Shown piece after piece: positions 7,562-17,645 of a stretch of 64,000 nt of DNA. This stretch comes from Limosilactobacillus balticus (GTDB lineage Bacteria > Bacillota > Bacilli > Lactobacillales > Lactobacillaceae), in assembly GCF_014145615.1 (NCBI RefSeq), contig NZ_JACIVH010000059.1, positions 62,001-126,000 on the forward strand, given 5' to 3'. The translations under genes and the position numbers were made by a program. A model generated the notes under the pieces. It saw only the letters and a program-made list of their open reading frames with translations. It had not been told where the DNA came from and did not search any database. Each line of letters starts with the position of its first letter. Within the stretch, counting starts at the first letter, position 1.

Positions 7562-8896
7562 TTGGAAGAAACACGAACAATCGGTTTTATTGACCGAACC
7601 TTTCATTTATCAGAGAATGGCACGAATATTAAACAAGAATGTTTAGCTGGATTGACGACTTTTGTTTCAATGGCCTATATTCTTTTTGTTAATCCGAGCG
7701 TACTAGGAGTAGCCGGAATGGATAAAGGAGCGGTTTTTACTGCTACTGCTTTATCAGCAATTATTGGCTGCTTTTTGATGGGAATTTTGGCTAATTATCC
7801 AATTGCGATTGCTCCGGGATTAGGTGATAATGCTTTCTTCACTTATTCGGTCGTATTAGCAATGGGAATTCCGTGGCAAAAAGCAATGGCTGGTGTTTTT
7901 GTTGCCTCTGTCTTATTTACGATCTTGTCTTTCCTTAAAGTACGGGAAATTGTAATTAATGCTATTCCTAAAGATTTGAAATACGCAATAGCTGCGGGGA
8001 TTGGAATTTTTATCTCTTTTGTTGGTTTGCAGGGTGGTGGAATCATTGTTTCAAGTAAATCATCATTAGTTGAATTAGGGTCTTTGACAGTGCCTACAAC
8101 TTGGATTACGATTTTTGGGATTTTCTTGATTGCAATTTTAATGGTCAAAAAGGTTCCAGGAGCAATTTTTATCGGCTTGGTTGTAACAACGCTTCTTGGT
8201 TTATTAACGGGATTGGTTAAGATGCCGGATCATTTAATTTCAATGGCTCCTAGCTTAGAACCAACTTTTGGAGTAGGGATTAAGTTCTTGCCAACAATGA
8301 CTGATCCGAAGATGTGGGCTGTTGTCTTAATCTTCTTATTGGTAGCTTTCTTTGACACTGCTGGAACCTTGGTTGGGTTAGCCCAAGAAGCAGGTTTAAT
8401 GAAAGATAATAAAATGCCCCGGATTGGTCGGGCTTTGATGGCCGATTCGCTTTCGATGTTAGGAGGGGCGGTAATGGGAACAACCCCAACTTCTGCCTAT
8501 GTTGAATCTTCAGCTGGTATTGCGGTTGGTGGGAAAACTGGCTTGACGGCGATTGTAACAGGGACGCTTTTCGTTTTAAGCATGGCATTTTCTCCTTTAC
8601 TCGAAGTTGTTACTACTCAAGTGACTGCGGCTGCCTTAATTGTGGTTGGAGTATTAATGGTTTCAGCCTTAAAAGACATCGAATGGGATAAATTCGAAAT
8701 TGCTTTGCCATCATTCTTGGTTGCTATTGGAATTCCGCTAACTTATAACATTTCTTATGGGATTGCATTTGGTTTTCTTACGTATCCGATCTTGATGGTT
8801 GCTGCAGGACGTCGCAAAGAAGTAAACGTTGTAATGTGGAGTATGTTTTTTGTTTTTATTGCATTGCTGTATATTTTAAATGTTTTGCCAAAATGA
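7562..8896 (+). CDS. AzgA-type purine (guanine/hypoxanthine/adenine) permease
   Basis: A 444-residue transporter of the nucleobase-cation symporter-2, AzgA/PbuG branch, with about twelve to fourteen membrane segments. Characteristic stretches are the N-terminal GLTTFVSMAYILFVNP, the APGLGDNAFF motif, the central FFDTAGTLVGLA motif and GTTPTSAYVESSAGIAVGGKTGL. It imports purine bases with protons. The start is taken as TTG at 7562, seven bases after GGGGTG (7550-7555); an upstream in-frame TTG at 7544 has no ribosome binding site. It stands alone, ended by the terminator at 8898-8940. Which purine it prefers cannot be told. Confidence 0.9.
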   Translation: MEETRTIGFIDRTFHLSENGTNIKQECLAGLTTFVSMAYILFVNPSVLGVAGMDKGAVFTATALSAIIGCFLMGILANYPIAIAPGLGDNAFFTYSVVLAMGIPWQKAMAGVFVASVLFTILSFLKVREIVINAIPKDLKYAIAAGIGIFISFVGLQGGGIIVSSKSSLVELGSLTVPTTWITIFGIFLIAILMVKKVPGAIFIGLVVTTLLGLLTGLVKMPDHLISMAPSLEPTFGVGIKFLPTMTDPKMWAVVLIFLLVAFFDTAGTLVGLAQEAGLMKDNKMPRIGRALMADSLSMLGGAVMGTTPTSAYVESSAGIAVGGKTGLTAIVTGTLFVLSMAFSPLLEVVTTQVTAAALIVVGVLMVSALKDIEWDKFEIALPSFLVAIGIPLTYNISYGIAFGFLTYPILMVAAGRRKEVNVVMWSMFFVFIALLYILNVLPK

Positions 8897-8897
8897 A

Positions 8898-8940
8898 AAA
8901 CACCCTAAGATTGTTTAAGCTCAACAATCTTAGGGTGTTT
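8898..8940. terminator. Strong bidirectional terminator after the purine permease
   Basis: An 18-bp perfect inverted repeat (8898-8915 and 8923-8940) with stem AAACACCCTAAGATTGTT, a 7-base loop and T-rich tails on both strands. Confidence 0.92.
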
Positions 8941-8959
8941 TGATTTAGGGTGATACATA

Positions 8960-8994
8960 AAAAGGCATTCCCAATTCCTGGAGAATGCCTTTTT
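8960..8994. terminator. rpsD: rpsD terminator (also works in plus direction)
   Basis: AAAAGGCATTC (8960-8970) pairs with GAATGCCTTTT (8983-8993) around a 12-base loop, with T-runs outside in both directions. Read on the minus strand it follows the rpsD stop codon closely. Confidence 0.88.
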
Positions 8995-9025
8995 TAGAGT
9001 TGAACCAACAAGTAATACCTAGTGA

Positions 9026-9631
9026 TTACTTGTTGTAGAATTCAACGATAAGAGCTTCATCAATATCAGCGTTCATATCTTCACGTGCTGGAATGCGGTT
9101 AAGTTTACCTTCAAGCTTGTCGGCATCAAAGTCAACGTATGAAGGACGAGAAACAACAGCTTCCACAGCGTTCTTGATGATGTCTAAGTTCTTAGACTTG
9201 TCACGAACGGCGATGATTTGACCAACCTTAACTTCGTATGATGGAATGTCAACACGCTTACCATCAACAGTGATGTGGCCGTGGTTAACTAATTGACGAG
9301 CTTGACGACGAGTAGTGGCTAAACCAAGACGGTAAACCATGTTATCAAGACGACGTTCAAGCAATGCCATAAAGTTGGCACCGTGAGTACCTTCCTTAAT
9401 CTTACCGGCACGAACGAAAAGGTTTGAGAATTGACGTTCAGTCATACCGTACATAAAACGTAGCTTTTGCTTTTCACGTAATTGTGTACCATATTCTGAA
9501 AGCTTGCCGCGACGATCACGACCGTGGTCACCAGGAGCGTAAGCCCGACGTGCTAATTCTTTACCAGTACCTGAAAGTGAAACGCCAAGACGACGTGAAA
9601 CACGCCAACTTGGACCAGTGTAACGAGACAT
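9026..9631 (-). CDS. rpsD: Ribosomal protein S4
   Basis: A 201-residue small-subunit protein that binds 16S rRNA early in 30S assembly. It has the S4 N-terminal region ([25 protein letters not shown]), the family stretch [12 protein letters not shown], and the S4 RNA-binding domain ([31 protein letters not shown], roughly residues 90-155). Length is the family norm. It is monocistronic with its own promoter, a structured 130-base leader that is probably bound by S4 itself, and a terminator. The ribosome binding site GGAGG is 9-10 bases before the ATG. Confidence 0.97.
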   Translation of the reverse strand: MSRYTGPSWRVSRRLGVSLSGTGKELARRAYAPGDHGRDRRGKLSEYGTQLREKQKLRFMYGMTERQFSNLFVRAGKIKEGTHGANFMALLERRLDNMVYRLGLATTRRQARQLVNHGHITVDGKRVDIPSYEVKVGQIIAVRDKSKNLDIIKNAVEAVVSRPSYVDFDADKLEGKLNRIPAREDMNADIDEALIVEFYNK

Positions 9632-9647
9632 AAATAAATTCCTCCAA

Positions 9648-9799
9648 TAATTTTAGTTGGAGTAAAATAATCCGATTGTGAGCTTGGCATTCGTGCAGGC
9701 TGATTTGAATCTTTCACCCTAGCAGCCGGGTTACTAAAAACACCGTTTGGCACCAGTCTGTTGACGAGCTTGCTCCTCACTGCTGCATTATTTTACACA
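9648..9799 (-). ncRNA. Structured rpsD leader, probable S4 autoregulatory RNA
   Basis: The predicted transcript starts near 9799 and leads into rpsD. A perfect 10-bp long-range pairing, GTAAAATAAT (complement of 9787-9796) with ATTATTTTAC (complement of 9662-9671), encloses about 115 bases. Inside are GC-rich segments that can form further helices. The closing strand ends shortly before the ribosome binding site, so folding can affect translation. In Bacillus, rpsD is known to be repressed by S4 binding to its leader; assigning the same role here rests on position and structure. Confidence 0.7.
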
Positions 9800-9805
9800 A
9801 AGCCT

Positions 9806-9835
9806 AGTGTACAACGTTTTATAATAATAAGTCAA
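9806..9835 (-). promoter_or_regulatory. rpsD: rpsD promoter
   Basis: On the minus strand, TTGACT (complement of 9830-9835) and TACACT (complement of 9806-9811) are separated by 18 bases. The expected start at about 9799 coincides with the first strand of the leader's long-range pairing. Confidence 0.65.
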
Positions 9836-9943
9836 TCTTTTCTTTAGAAACCTTGTAACTTTTTAAGCAGAATGATGAATAATATAAAAGTTTATTAAAC
9901 GTAGATGTTTTTTCATATCTTTTAAAGCACGTTCATTGTGGTA

Positions 9944-9952
9944 TGCTATAAT
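9944..9952 (+). promoter_or_regulatory. ezrA: Extended -10 promoter of ezrA
   Basis: TGCTATAAT (9944-9952) is a perfect extended -10 element about 70 bases before the ezrA start. No good -35 is seen, which is usual for extended -10 promoters. Confidence 0.5.
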
Positions 9953-10021
9953 TTTGAATAGGATTATACGGATAATTATTGTTCAAGAGCAATAAACAAT
10001 AAAAAATAGTAGGTGGAAAAA

Positions 10022-11725
10022 GTGGTTTTTCAAATATTGATTGGTATTTTAATTATTGTTGTAGCAATATTAGCTTGCGTATATTTTTATCAACGACGAG
10101 CTGTTAAACAGATCAACGACCTAATGGAAAGCGAGAAAAAGCTAGCAGATCAAAAAGTTGACCAGCAGATAAAGAATGTTGAAGAATTGCAATTAATTGG
10201 GGATGCTAAAAAGCAATTTGAAGCAATTAAAAACAAGTATGAAAAACAAGTGCGACCAGCAATCACGGTCTTTAATAAACAAGCTCCCCAATTGTTAGCA
10301 GATTCACGGACAAGCAAGTTACTGACAATTAACACTCAGATTCGGGATCTGCAAGCGGATTTGGCAAAGTTAACGGCAACTCTTCAACAGATTCAAAAAG
10401 ACTTACAACATCTTCGTCAACAACAACATACCCATAAGCAAGCGGTTGAGCAGATTAAAAATAAATATCGTCAATTCCACCGGCAACTAAATGAGAAGAG
10501 CTTCGAATATGGAGACAGTGAAAAACAGTTAAATAGCAGATTAAATGAATTGGAAGATCAATTCGCGCAATTTACTGATTTAACTAATAAGGGCGATATT
10601 GAAGCGGCCCAAGAAATTTTAAGCAATTTGCAATCTGAAAACGACAAATTTGAACAAGATCTTAAGAAGATTCCTCAGCTCTATAAGCCAATTGCAACCG
10701 AGTTTCCAGAACAATTATCCGAGCTAAAAAGTGGTTATGAGACACTTGTAAAGCAAAATTTCCACTTTACGGAGAAAAATATTGATAAGCAAATTGAACA
10801 GCTCCAAGCTAAACTGGATCAGACGATTGACCAACTTAACAATTTACAATTAGATGTTGTGGAACAATCTAATAAAGATCTTAGTGATCAGATTGATTAC
10901 TTATATGGGGTAATGCAGAAAGAAATTGATGCTAAAAATGAGGCTGTTCATTTGATTGAAGTGATGAAGGACTTCACAAAACACGCTCAACGGCAAAATG
11001 ACGAACTTGGTGTAGAATTAGACCGGTTAAGTTTGAATTACACACTTACTAATCATGAACAAGAAACCGTTCGTGAACTTGGTGAACAAATTAAAGCAAT
11101 TATTAAGCAGTATCGTGATGACGCAGAAGCAGTCGCTAATAAAACTGCTGTTTATAGTCAGGTGCTTGATCGGCAAAAGTCTAATCAAAAGAACTTGACT
11201 GAGATTGAAAAAAGCCAAGAAAAACTTAACGATGAAGTTGCTAAATTGCAGACTGATGAACAACGCGCCCGCCAAATGCTTCAAAAATATTCCACCCAGA
11301 TTCGTACAATTCATCGGCAAGTAGAGCAATTGAATCTTCCTGGCTTACCTAAAGATTACTTAGATTACTTCTTTGGTGTAAGTGATGAGATTAAAAAGTT
11401 AGCTGATGAATTGAATGAATATAAGATCAATATGGATGAGATTACGAAGCAACTAATTATCGTTGAGTCAGACCTAGACACATTAAATGACAAGACTGAT
11501 ATTCTTCGTGATAGTGCGGAATTAACTGAACGATTCCAACAATATGCGAACCGTTTTAGTGATAACGAAAAGATTGCAGCGGCAGCTAAAAAATCCCAAG
11601 AACTTTTTAAGCAGTTTAACTACACTGCAAGTTTAGAGGCAATTGCGACCGTTTTAGAGGAAATAGAACCTGGTAGCTACAAACGAATTGAAGATACCTA
11701 TTATCGTGAAATTGGTAAAAATTAA
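10022..11725 (+). CDS. ezrA: Septation ring formation regulator EzrA
   Basis: A 567-residue membrane-anchored regulator of FtsZ ring assembly. It has one N-terminal membrane helix (residues about 3-22, FQILIGILIIVVAILACVYFY) followed by a basic stop-transfer stretch and a long coiled-coil, spectrin-like cytoplasmic part rich in Gln, Leu, Lys and Glu. The C-terminal YTASLEAIATVLEEIEPGSYKRIEDTY segment is typical of EzrA. The GTG at 10022 is chosen because the ribosome binding site AGGTGGA (10011-10017) precedes it; an in-frame GTG at 10013 lies inside that site. It is monocistronic, ended at 11734-11767. Confidence 0.95.
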   Translation: MVFQILIGILIIVVAILACVYFYQRRAVKQINDLMESEKKLADQKVDQQIKNVEELQLIGDAKKQFEAIKNKYEKQVRPAITVFNKQAPQLLADSRTSKLLTINTQIRDLQADLAKLTATLQQIQKDLQHLRQQQHTHKQAVEQIKNKYRQFHRQLNEKSFEYGDSEKQLNSRLNELEDQFAQFTDLTNKGDIEAAQEILSNLQSENDKFEQDLKKIPQLYKPIATEFPEQLSELKSGYETLVKQNFHFTEKNIDKQIEQLQAKLDQTIDQLNNLQLDVVEQSNKDLSDQIDYLYGVMQKEIDAKNEAVHLIEVMKDFTKHAQRQNDELGVELDRLSLNYTLTNHEQETVRELGEQIKAIIKQYRDDAEAVANKTAVYSQVLDRQKSNQKNLTEIEKSQEKLNDEVAKLQTDEQRARQMLQKYSTQIRTIHRQVEQLNLPGLPKDYLDYFFGVSDEIKKLADELNEYKINMDEITKQLIIVESDLDTLNDKTDILRDSAELTERFQQYANRFSDNEKIAAAAKKSQELFKQFNYTASLEAIATVLEEIEPGSYKRIEDTYYREIGKN

Positions 11726-11733
11726 AAGCTCTG

Positions 11734-11767
11734 AGAGGAAATTAGGCAAAGAATTCTAATTTCCTCT
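11734..11767 (+). terminator. ezrA: ezrA terminator
   Basis: AGAGGAAATTAG (11734-11745) pairs perfectly with CTAATTTCCTCT (11756-11767) around a 10-base loop and is followed by TTTCTTATT. Confidence 0.88.
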
Positions 11768-11817
11768 TTTCTTATTAAATGATAGTGATAATTAATGCCT
11801 AATAGCTAATTTTCTGT

Positions 11818-11947
11818 TATAATATAAAACCGTTTTAAGAAGAGTCGAAATCTTCAGCAGTAGCCTATCCTATACTGTTGAAATCATAATCAGAGTAGGT
11901 TACCCATTTGTAACAACCCTGTGTATTATTTTAGGAAGGAAATTAGT
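11818..11947 (+). promoter_or_regulatory. Promoter and structured leader of the cysteine desulfurase-thiI operon
   Basis: A perfect TATAAT (11818-11823) starts a leader of about 118 bases. Within it, CAGCAGT (11855-11861) can pair with ACTGTTG (11874-11880), and GGTTAC (11898-11903) with GTAAC (11910-11914). The leader is longer than most in this window. No known riboswitch class was recognised. Confidence 0.4.
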
Positions 11948-13096
11948 ATGATCTATTTTGATAATAGTGCGACGACAAAGATACTACCGGATGTTTTGTC
12001 GACATACGAAACCGTGAGCCAAAAGATTTGGGGGAATCCAAGCAGTTTACATAATTTTGGTGAAAATGCCTGGAACCTTCAAGAACAGGCACGCCAACAG
12101 ATTGCAAAGCTATTCGGAGTTAAACCTAGTGAGATTATTTTTACTAGTGGTGGTTCTGAAGGAGATAACTGGGTAATCAAGGGCACTGCAATGGCTAAGC
12201 ACCGTTTTGGCAAACACATTATTACGACCAGTGTTGAACATGCGGCGGTAAAAAATGCCTTAGAGCAACTAAAAGATTTCGGATTTGAGGTTACTTATCT
12301 CCCTGTCGATAAAGAAGGACGGATAAATCCTGCTGATGTAAAAGCCGCTATTCGTCCAGATACTATTTTAGTGTCTATCATGGCGGTTAATAATGAAATT
12401 GGAACGATTCAGCCAATTAAAGAAGTGGGAGAAATCCTTAAAGATTATCCCAATATTCACTTTATGGTGGATGCTGTTCAGGCAATTGGTAAGGGATTAG
12501 ATGACCAAGTATTTAGTGATCGCGTTGATTTTGCTACTTTTTCTGGTCATAAATTTCATGCCCCACGAGGAACCGGTTTTGTTTACGTCAAGAGTGGTCG
12601 TAAGTTAGAGCCCTTGATTGCTGGTGGCGGTCAAGAGCGGACACTACGAAATGGAACAGAAAATACACCTGGTAATGTTGCAATGGCAAAAGCAATTCGG
12701 TTGGTAAAGGAAAATGAAGCAGAATCAGTCAAACGTGAACAAGCAATCAAAGAACGGATTTACGACCATTTAAGTAAATTTGATCATGTAAAAGTGATTT
12801 CTGGCCGCGATCAAGGTTTCGCTTCCCATGTACTGTGCTTTGCAATTGTAGGAGTTCGGGGCGAAACGATTGTTCATGCCTTTGAAGACAAGGATATCTA
12901 TATTTCAACTACTAGTGCTTGCTCGTCTAAAAAGCATTCCGAAGCTGGAACATTAGCTGCCATGAAGGTTCCAGAAAATATTGCGACAAGTGCAGTTCGG
13001 ATTAGTCTTGGGGATCAAAATACCCTTGAAGAAGCTGATCAGTTCAATAAAACATTTGATGAACTATACGCTGGTTTTAAGAAAATTATTGAATAA
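11948..13096 (+). CDS. Cysteine desulfurase (NifS/IscS type), sulfur donor to ThiI
   Basis: A 382-residue pyridoxal-phosphate enzyme that takes sulfur from cysteine as a persulfide. It begins MIYFDNSATTKILPDV. The cofactor lysine is in ATFSGHKFHAPRGTG and the catalytic cysteine in STTSACSSKKH. The start ATG at 11948 follows AGGAAGGA. It is directly followed by thiI, the usual pairing in Firmicutes, where this desulfurase feeds sulfur for 4-thiouridine in tRNA rather than general Fe-S assembly. The ThiI-partner role is inferred from the gene pair. Confidence 0.93.
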   Translation: MIYFDNSATTKILPDVLSTYETVSQKIWGNPSSLHNFGENAWNLQEQARQQIAKLFGVKPSEIIFTSGGSEGDNWVIKGTAMAKHRFGKHIITTSVEHAAVKNALEQLKDFGFEVTYLPVDKEGRINPADVKAAIRPDTILVSIMAVNNEIGTIQPIKEVGEILKDYPNIHFMVDAVQAIGKGLDDQVFSDRVDFATFSGHKFHAPRGTGFVYVKSGRKLEPLIAGGGQERTLRNGTENTPGNVAMAKAIRLVKENEAESVKREQAIKERIYDHLSKFDHVKVISGRDQGFASHVLCFAIVGVRGETIVHAFEDKDIYISTTSACSSKKHSEAGTLAAMKVPENIATSAVRISLGDQNTLEEADQFNKTFDELYAGFKKIIE

Positions 13097-13117
13097 AATC
13101 TGAAAGGAGGACATAAC

Positions 13118-14338
13118 GTGCAATATACAGAAATCATGGTTCGCTATGGTGAGCTTTCGACAAAGGGACATAATAAAAAGTCCTTTATTGATCGTTTAGG
13201 GGTAAACGTACGAAAGGCCCTTCATAGTTTTGACCAAGTAAAGGTGCATGCACAACGTGATCGGTTACATGTTGAATTAAATGGAGCTGACTATGATCAA
13301 GTGATGAATCGCTTGAAGTTAGTGTTTGGGATTCAAAACTTTTCTCCATCAATTAAAGTTGATAAGACTTTTGAAGCAACTGCAGAGGCAGCCGCTCAAA
13401 TGATCGCTGAACAAGTAGATAAACCAATTACCTTTAAAGTGGAAACTCGTCGGTCGGATCACCAATTTGCAATTGATACATTTGAAATGAACAACAAGCT
13501 AGGAGGATACCTCTTAGATAAGTTTCCTGATAAATTAAAAGTTGATGTTCACCATCCGGACCTAACTTTACGAGTTGAGATCCGCCTTAATGGAATTTTC
13601 CTTTCAAGTGAAACGATTAAGGGTGCTGGTGGCTTGCCAGTCGGTACTGCTGGTAAGGGAATGATGATGATGTCTGGTGGAATTGATTCACCAGTAGCTG
13701 CTTACTTGGGGATGAAGCGTGGTGTTTCAATGGAAATGGTTCACTTCTTTAGTCCGCCATATACTAGTCCCCAAGCTTTAGCAAAGGCCAAGCAACTAAC
13801 TGAACGTCTTGCAAAATATAGTGGAAGTATTAAGTTTATTCAGGTGCCATTTGCTGAAATTCAGGAAACAGTCAAGGAAAAAGTTCCTGAAGGTTACCTA
13901 ATGACGATTCAACGGCGGATGATGCTTCGGTTGGCAGCTGCCTTAATGATCAAACGTCATGGCCTGGCTATCTTTAACGGTGAATCATTAGGTCAAGTTG
14001 CTTCTCAGACAATGGAAAGTATGCTAGCGATTAATGATGTAACTTCTTATCCGGTATTGCGACCAGTATTGTCATTTGATAAGACCGAAATCATTAAAAT
14101 TGCCCAAGATATTGATACCTATGATCTTTCAATTCTTCCATATGAAGACTGTTGTACTGTCTTTACACCGCCATCGCCAAAAACTCGGCCAAATGTTGAG
14201 CGGGCTCGTGAATACGAAAAACGACTTGATATTGAAGGATTAATGCAACGAGCTCTTGATGGGATTGAAATTACGGAAATTCATCCTGGTGAAGATTATT
14301 TAAACCAAAATGAAGATGTTTTTGCTGAATTACTTTAA
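13118..14338 (+). CDS. thiI: tRNA 4-thiouridine synthase ThiI
   Basis: A 406-residue enzyme that transfers sulfur to uridine 8 of tRNA. Order of domains: N-terminal ferredoxin-like region, THUMP RNA-binding domain (about residues 60-165), then the adenylating PP-loop domain with [12 protein letters not shown] near residue 185. The [17 protein letters not shown] segment supplies conserved cysteines. There is no C-terminal rhodanese extension, unlike E. coli ThiI, as is usual in Bacillus-type proteins. GTG start 13118, with the strong site GAAAGGAGG before it; 21 bases after the desulfurase stop. Confidence 0.95.
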   Translation: MQYTEIMVRYGELSTKGHNKKSFIDRLGVNVRKALHSFDQVKVHAQRDRLHVELNGADYDQVMNRLKLVFGIQNFSPSIKVDKTFEATAEAAAQMIAEQVDKPITFKVETRRSDHQFAIDTFEMNNKLGGYLLDKFPDKLKVDVHHPDLTLRVEIRLNGIFLSSETIKGAGGLPVGTAGKGMMMMSGGIDSPVAAYLGMKRGVSMEMVHFFSPPYTSPQALAKAKQLTERLAKYSGSIKFIQVPFAEIQETVKEKVPEGYLMTIQRRMMLRLAAALMIKRHGLAIFNGESLGQVASQTMESMLAINDVTSYPVLRPVLSFDKTEIIKIAQDIDTYDLSILPYEDCCTVFTPPSPKTRPNVERAREYEKRLDIEGLMQRALDGIEITEIHPGEDYLNQNEDVFAELL

Positions 14339-14345
14339 TTAGGCC

Positions 14346-14374
14346 TTGACGAGGTTTGATAATTTAGCTATGAT
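14346..14374 (+). promoter_or_regulatory. valS: valS promoter
   Basis: TTGACG (14346-14351) and TATGAT (14369-14374) with 17-base spacing lie just after the thiI stop codon. The transcript would begin near 14381, at the base of the T-box leader. Confidence 0.75.
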
Positions 14375-14380
14375 ACATTT

Positions 14381-14613
14381 TAATAAGCATTGACCGAAAG
14401 AGTAGTAAAGCGGCACCTAAAAAGCGAGATCCTGATAGTGAGAGAGGATTAGTTAAACTTTATGAAGGTAGTTCGGGAGCTGATATACTGAAATTAATAG
14501 TAGGTATATTCCGGTTCATTTACCGTTATGAAATGATAAAGTGGAGTATTTTATACTCAAATTAGGTGGTACCGCGATGATTCGTCCTATCGATTGTGAT
14601 AGGGCGTTTTTTA
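14381..14613 (+). ncRNA. T-box leader of valS
   Basis: The leader contains the T-box core AGGTGGTACCGCG (14564-14576), whose TGGT matches a tRNA ending in ACCA. This is followed by an intrinsic terminator: CGTCCTATC (14583-14591) pairs with GATAGGGCG (14598-14606) before six T. Stem I begins near 14390 (TTGACCG pairing with CGGTTCA around 14511-14518). A GTA valine codon lies on the 3' side of Stem I (AATAGTAGGTA region), consistent with uncharged tRNA-Val sensing. Exact specifier placement was not folded. Confidence 0.93.
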
Positions 14614-14664
14614 GTTAATGCACAAAATAAAAATGAAGATTGCTTTCTGAAAGGAGTTTCTGCC

Positions 14665-17319
14665 ATGACAGAAAAAGATATGTCAACCAAGTACGATCCA
14701 GCGGCGGTTGAAGAAGGCCGTTATCAATGGTGGATTGACCAAGGATTCTTTAAACCAAGTGGTGACAAAAAAGCTCACCCATATTCAATTGTTATTCCAC
14801 CACCGAATGTTACTGGTAAGTTGCACTTAGGCCACGCTTGGGATACAACTTTACAAGATATGATTATTCGACAAAAGCGGATGCAAGGCTATGATGTATT
14901 ATGGGTTCCTGGAATGGACCATGCTGGTATTGCCACCCAGGCGAAAGTTGAAGCCCGTCTTCGTAAACAAGGAATTTCTCGTTATGACCTTGGCCGTGAC
15001 AAGTTTGTTCAACAAGTTTGGGACTGGAAAGATGAATATGCTGATATTATTCACCAACAGTGGGCTAAGATGGGTATTTCTGTGGATTATGACCGCGAGC
15101 GTTTTACCCTTGATGAAGGATTAAATAAGGCTGTTCGGAAAGTCTTTGTTGATCTCTACAATAAGGGCTTAATTTATCGTGGAACTTACATCATCAACTG
15201 GGACCCACAAGCACGGACGGCCTTATCAGATATTGAAGTTATTCATAAGGACGATAAGGGTGCATTTTATCATGTTAAGTATCCATTTACTGATGGCACT
15301 ACTTTTAATGGTAAGGATTACATCGAAATTGCCACTACTCGTCCAGAAACAATGTTCGGGGATGAAGCAGTTGCCGTTAACCCTAATGATGAACGTTACA
15401 AGGACTTAGTTGGTAAGAAGGTCATGGTACCACTTGTCAACCGGGAAATTGAGATTATTGCTGATGACTATGTAACACCTGAATTTGGTACTGGGATGGT
15501 TAAGATTACCCCAGCTCATGATCCAAACGACTTCAAGGTAGGTAAGCGTCACAATCTTCCTGAACTTAATACAATGAATGAAGATGCTTCCATGAACGAA
15601 AATGCTGGTAAATACGAAGGTATGGACCGTTTTGAAGCTCGTGAAGCAATCGTTAAGGATCTTCAAGATCAAGGTTACATGTTAAAGATTGACCCAATTG
15701 TTCACTCTGTTGGTCACTCAGAACGGACAGGGGTACAAGTTGAAGCCCGTCTTTCAACACAATGGTTTGTTAAGATGAAGCCATTAGCCGAAGCAGCTCT
15801 TAAAAACCAAGATACTGATGACCGGGTTAATTTCGTTCCAGAACGATTTGAACACACCTTTACGCAATGGATGGAAAATATTCATGATTGGGTTATTTCT
15901 CGTCAATTATGGTGGGGTCACCGGATTCCAGCTTGGTATAACAAACAAACTGGCGAAGTTTATGTTGGTATGGAAGCTCCTAAAGATGCCGAAAATTGGG
16001 AACAAGATAAGGATGTTCTTGATACATGGTTCTCCAGTGCGCTTTGGCCATTCTCAACAATGGGTTGGCCTAATACAGATTCAGCAGACTTCAAGCGCTA
16101 CTTCCCAACTAATACTTTAGTTACTGGTTATGACATCATCTTCTTCTGGGTTTCCCGGATGATTTTCCAATCGCTTGAATTTACGGGTCGGGCACCATTT
16201 AAGAATGTCCTTCTTCATGGTTTGATTCGTGATGAACAAGGACGAAAGATGAGTAAATCCTTGGGAAATGGTATTGACCCAATGGATGTTATCAAGAAGT
16301 ACGGGGTAGATGCCCTACGGTGGTTCTTAATTACTGGCTCAACGCCAGGTCAAGATATTCGTTTTAGCTACACTAAGATGGATGCAGCTTGGAACTTTAT
16401 TAATAAGATTTGGAACGCTAGTCGTTACGTTATCATGAACCTTGGTGAGATGCCTGCCCCTGTCCTTCCTGATAAGAGTAAGTGGGATTTAGCTGACCGG
16501 TGGATTTTGAGTCGGTTAAATGCAACTGTAAAGCAGGTTAACGAACAGTTTGACAAGTTTGAATTTGGTGAAGCTGGTCGGGCGCTTTACAATTTCATCT
16601 GGAATGATTTCTGTGACTGGTATATCGAAATGACCAAGGAAAAGCTCAATAATGGGACTGACGAAGAAAAGAATGATACTAAGAATATTCTTGGTTACGT
16701 TCTTGACCAGACTTTGAAGATGTTACATCCAATCATGCCATTCGTTACCGAAAAATTATGGCAGTCAATGCCGCATGATGGTGAATCAATTATGGTTGCA
16801 GATTACCCAGTTGCTAATGCCGAACTTGATGATCCAGCCGCAACTGAACAAATGAATAGTTTGATTGAATTGATTAAGGCTGTTCGGAACATTCGAAATG
16901 AAGCTAATGCACCAATGTCTAAACCAGTTGATATTCTGGTAAAGGTTGATAACGATCACTTGGCTCAGATGTTGAATGATAATCGTGACTATATTGAACG
17001 TTTCTGTCATCCAGAAAACTTAACTATTGGTAAGGATGTTGAAGCTCCTAAGCTTGCGATGAGCGGGATTTTAACAGGAGCAGAAGTTTACATCCCAATG
17101 GCTGAATTGGTTGATCTTGATGAAGAACGAGATCGGATGAAAAAAGAAATTGCTAAACTTGAAAAAGAAGTAGAACGTTCACAAAAGAAGCTTGGCAATG
17201 AAAAGTTTGTTAATAACGCACCGGAAAAGGTTGTTGAAGCCGAACGGCAAAAGGCAACAGAATGGCAACAAAAATTAGCAGCTGCTAAGGAACGACTTCA
17301 ATCATTACAACAAGCATAG
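14665..17319 (+). CDS. valS: Valyl-tRNA synthetase
   Basis: An 884-residue class I aminoacyl-tRNA synthetase attaching valine to tRNA-Val. It has the HIGH-type motif in [15 protein letters not shown] (near residue 48), the editing domain (CP1) with the [17 protein letters not shown] segment, the KMSKS loop in [14 protein letters not shown], the anticodon-binding domain and a C-terminal coiled coil (last 70 residues or so). The frame is open upstream to 14596, but ATG at 14665 has the ribosome binding site GAAAGGAG and yields the usual start [12 protein letters not shown]. It is controlled by the T-box leader. Confidence 0.97.
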   Translation: MTEKDMSTKYDPAAVEEGRYQWWIDQGFFKPSGDKKAHPYSIVIPPPNVTGKLHLGHAWDTTLQDMIIRQKRMQGYDVLWVPGMDHAGIATQAKVEARLRKQGISRYDLGRDKFVQQVWDWKDEYADIIHQQWAKMGISVDYDRERFTLDEGLNKAVRKVFVDLYNKGLIYRGTYIINWDPQARTALSDIEVIHKDDKGAFYHVKYPFTDGTTFNGKDYIEIATTRPETMFGDEAVAVNPNDERYKDLVGKKVMVPLVNREIEIIADDYVTPEFGTGMVKITPAHDPNDFKVGKRHNLPELNTMNEDASMNENAGKYEGMDRFEAREAIVKDLQDQGYMLKIDPIVHSVGHSERTGVQVEARLSTQWFVKMKPLAEAALKNQDTDDRVNFVPERFEHTFTQWMENIHDWVISRQLWWGHRIPAWYNKQTGEVYVGMEAPKDAENWEQDKDVLDTWFSSALWPFSTMGWPNTDSADFKRYFPTNTLVTGYDIIFFWVSRMIFQSLEFTGRAPFKNVLLHGLIRDEQGRKMSKSLGNGIDPMDVIKKYGVDALRWFLITGSTPGQDIRFSYTKMDAAWNFINKIWNASRYVIMNLGEMPAPVLPDKSKWDLADRWILSRLNATVKQVNEQFDKFEFGEAGRALYNFIWNDFCDWYIEMTKEKLNNGTDEEKNDTKNILGYVLDQTLKMLHPIMPFVTEKLWQSMPHDGESIMVADYPVANAELDDPAATEQMNSLIELIKAVRNIRNEANAPMSKPVDILVKVDNDHLAQMLNDNRDYIERFCHPENLTIGKDVEAPKLAMSGILTGAEVYIPMAELVDLDEERDRMKKEIAKLEKEVERSQKKLGNEKFVNNAPEKVVEAERQKATEWQQKLAAAKERLQSLQQA

Positions 17320-17451
17320 TATCAATTTATAGTAGGATAATTAACATTTTTAATGATAAATGAAAAAATATATCATTTTATTAAATCGATGAACCTACTG
17401 TGGAGATACTATTTGACGTAATGTTTATAAATATAGTTTAAAATTAGATTA

Positions 17452-17481
17452 AAAAGGAATTGGCAATTGCTGATTCCTTTT
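17452..17481 (+). terminator. Terminator downstream of valS
   Basis: AAAAGGAAT (17452-17460) pairs with ATTCCTTTT (17473-17481), loop 12 bases, followed by TTAG; the upstream A-run also suits reading in the other direction. It lies about 130 bases after the valS stop. Confidence 0.7.
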
Positions 17482-17601
17482 TTAGTTAATATGAAAAAGC
17501 AATCATACATCGTTCTAAAATCTTTATCATTCGATAAGGAATAAAAGTTGATAGTTAAGCGTTTTATTTAGAAATTATTTCACATATTTGCCATTTATTT
17601 A

Positions 17602-17630
17602 TTGTAATTATTTATCGCAAGTATTATGAT
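17602..17630 (+). promoter_or_regulatory. cydA: cydABDC promoter
   Basis: TTGTAA (17602-17607) and TATGAT (17625-17630) are separated by 17 bases, giving a start near 17637 and a leader of about 65 bases. Confidence 0.6.
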
Positions 17631-17645
17631 TAATTGTGGAGAAAC

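Noticed and set aside
14596-14664. N-terminal extension of ValS
   Set aside because: It would start inside the T-box terminator, and a good ribosome binding site marks ATG 14665.
17331-17399. Possible small RNA between valS and cydA (AGTAGG...CCTACT)
   Set aside because: The hairpin is AT-rich and poorly paired in the middle, with no clear promoter before it.
17572-17592. Rex-like site (TTTAGAAATTATTTCACA) upstream of cydA
   Set aside because: Only the right half (ATTTCACA) matches TTGTGAAATATTTCACAA; the left half has two changes and the spacing is off by one.
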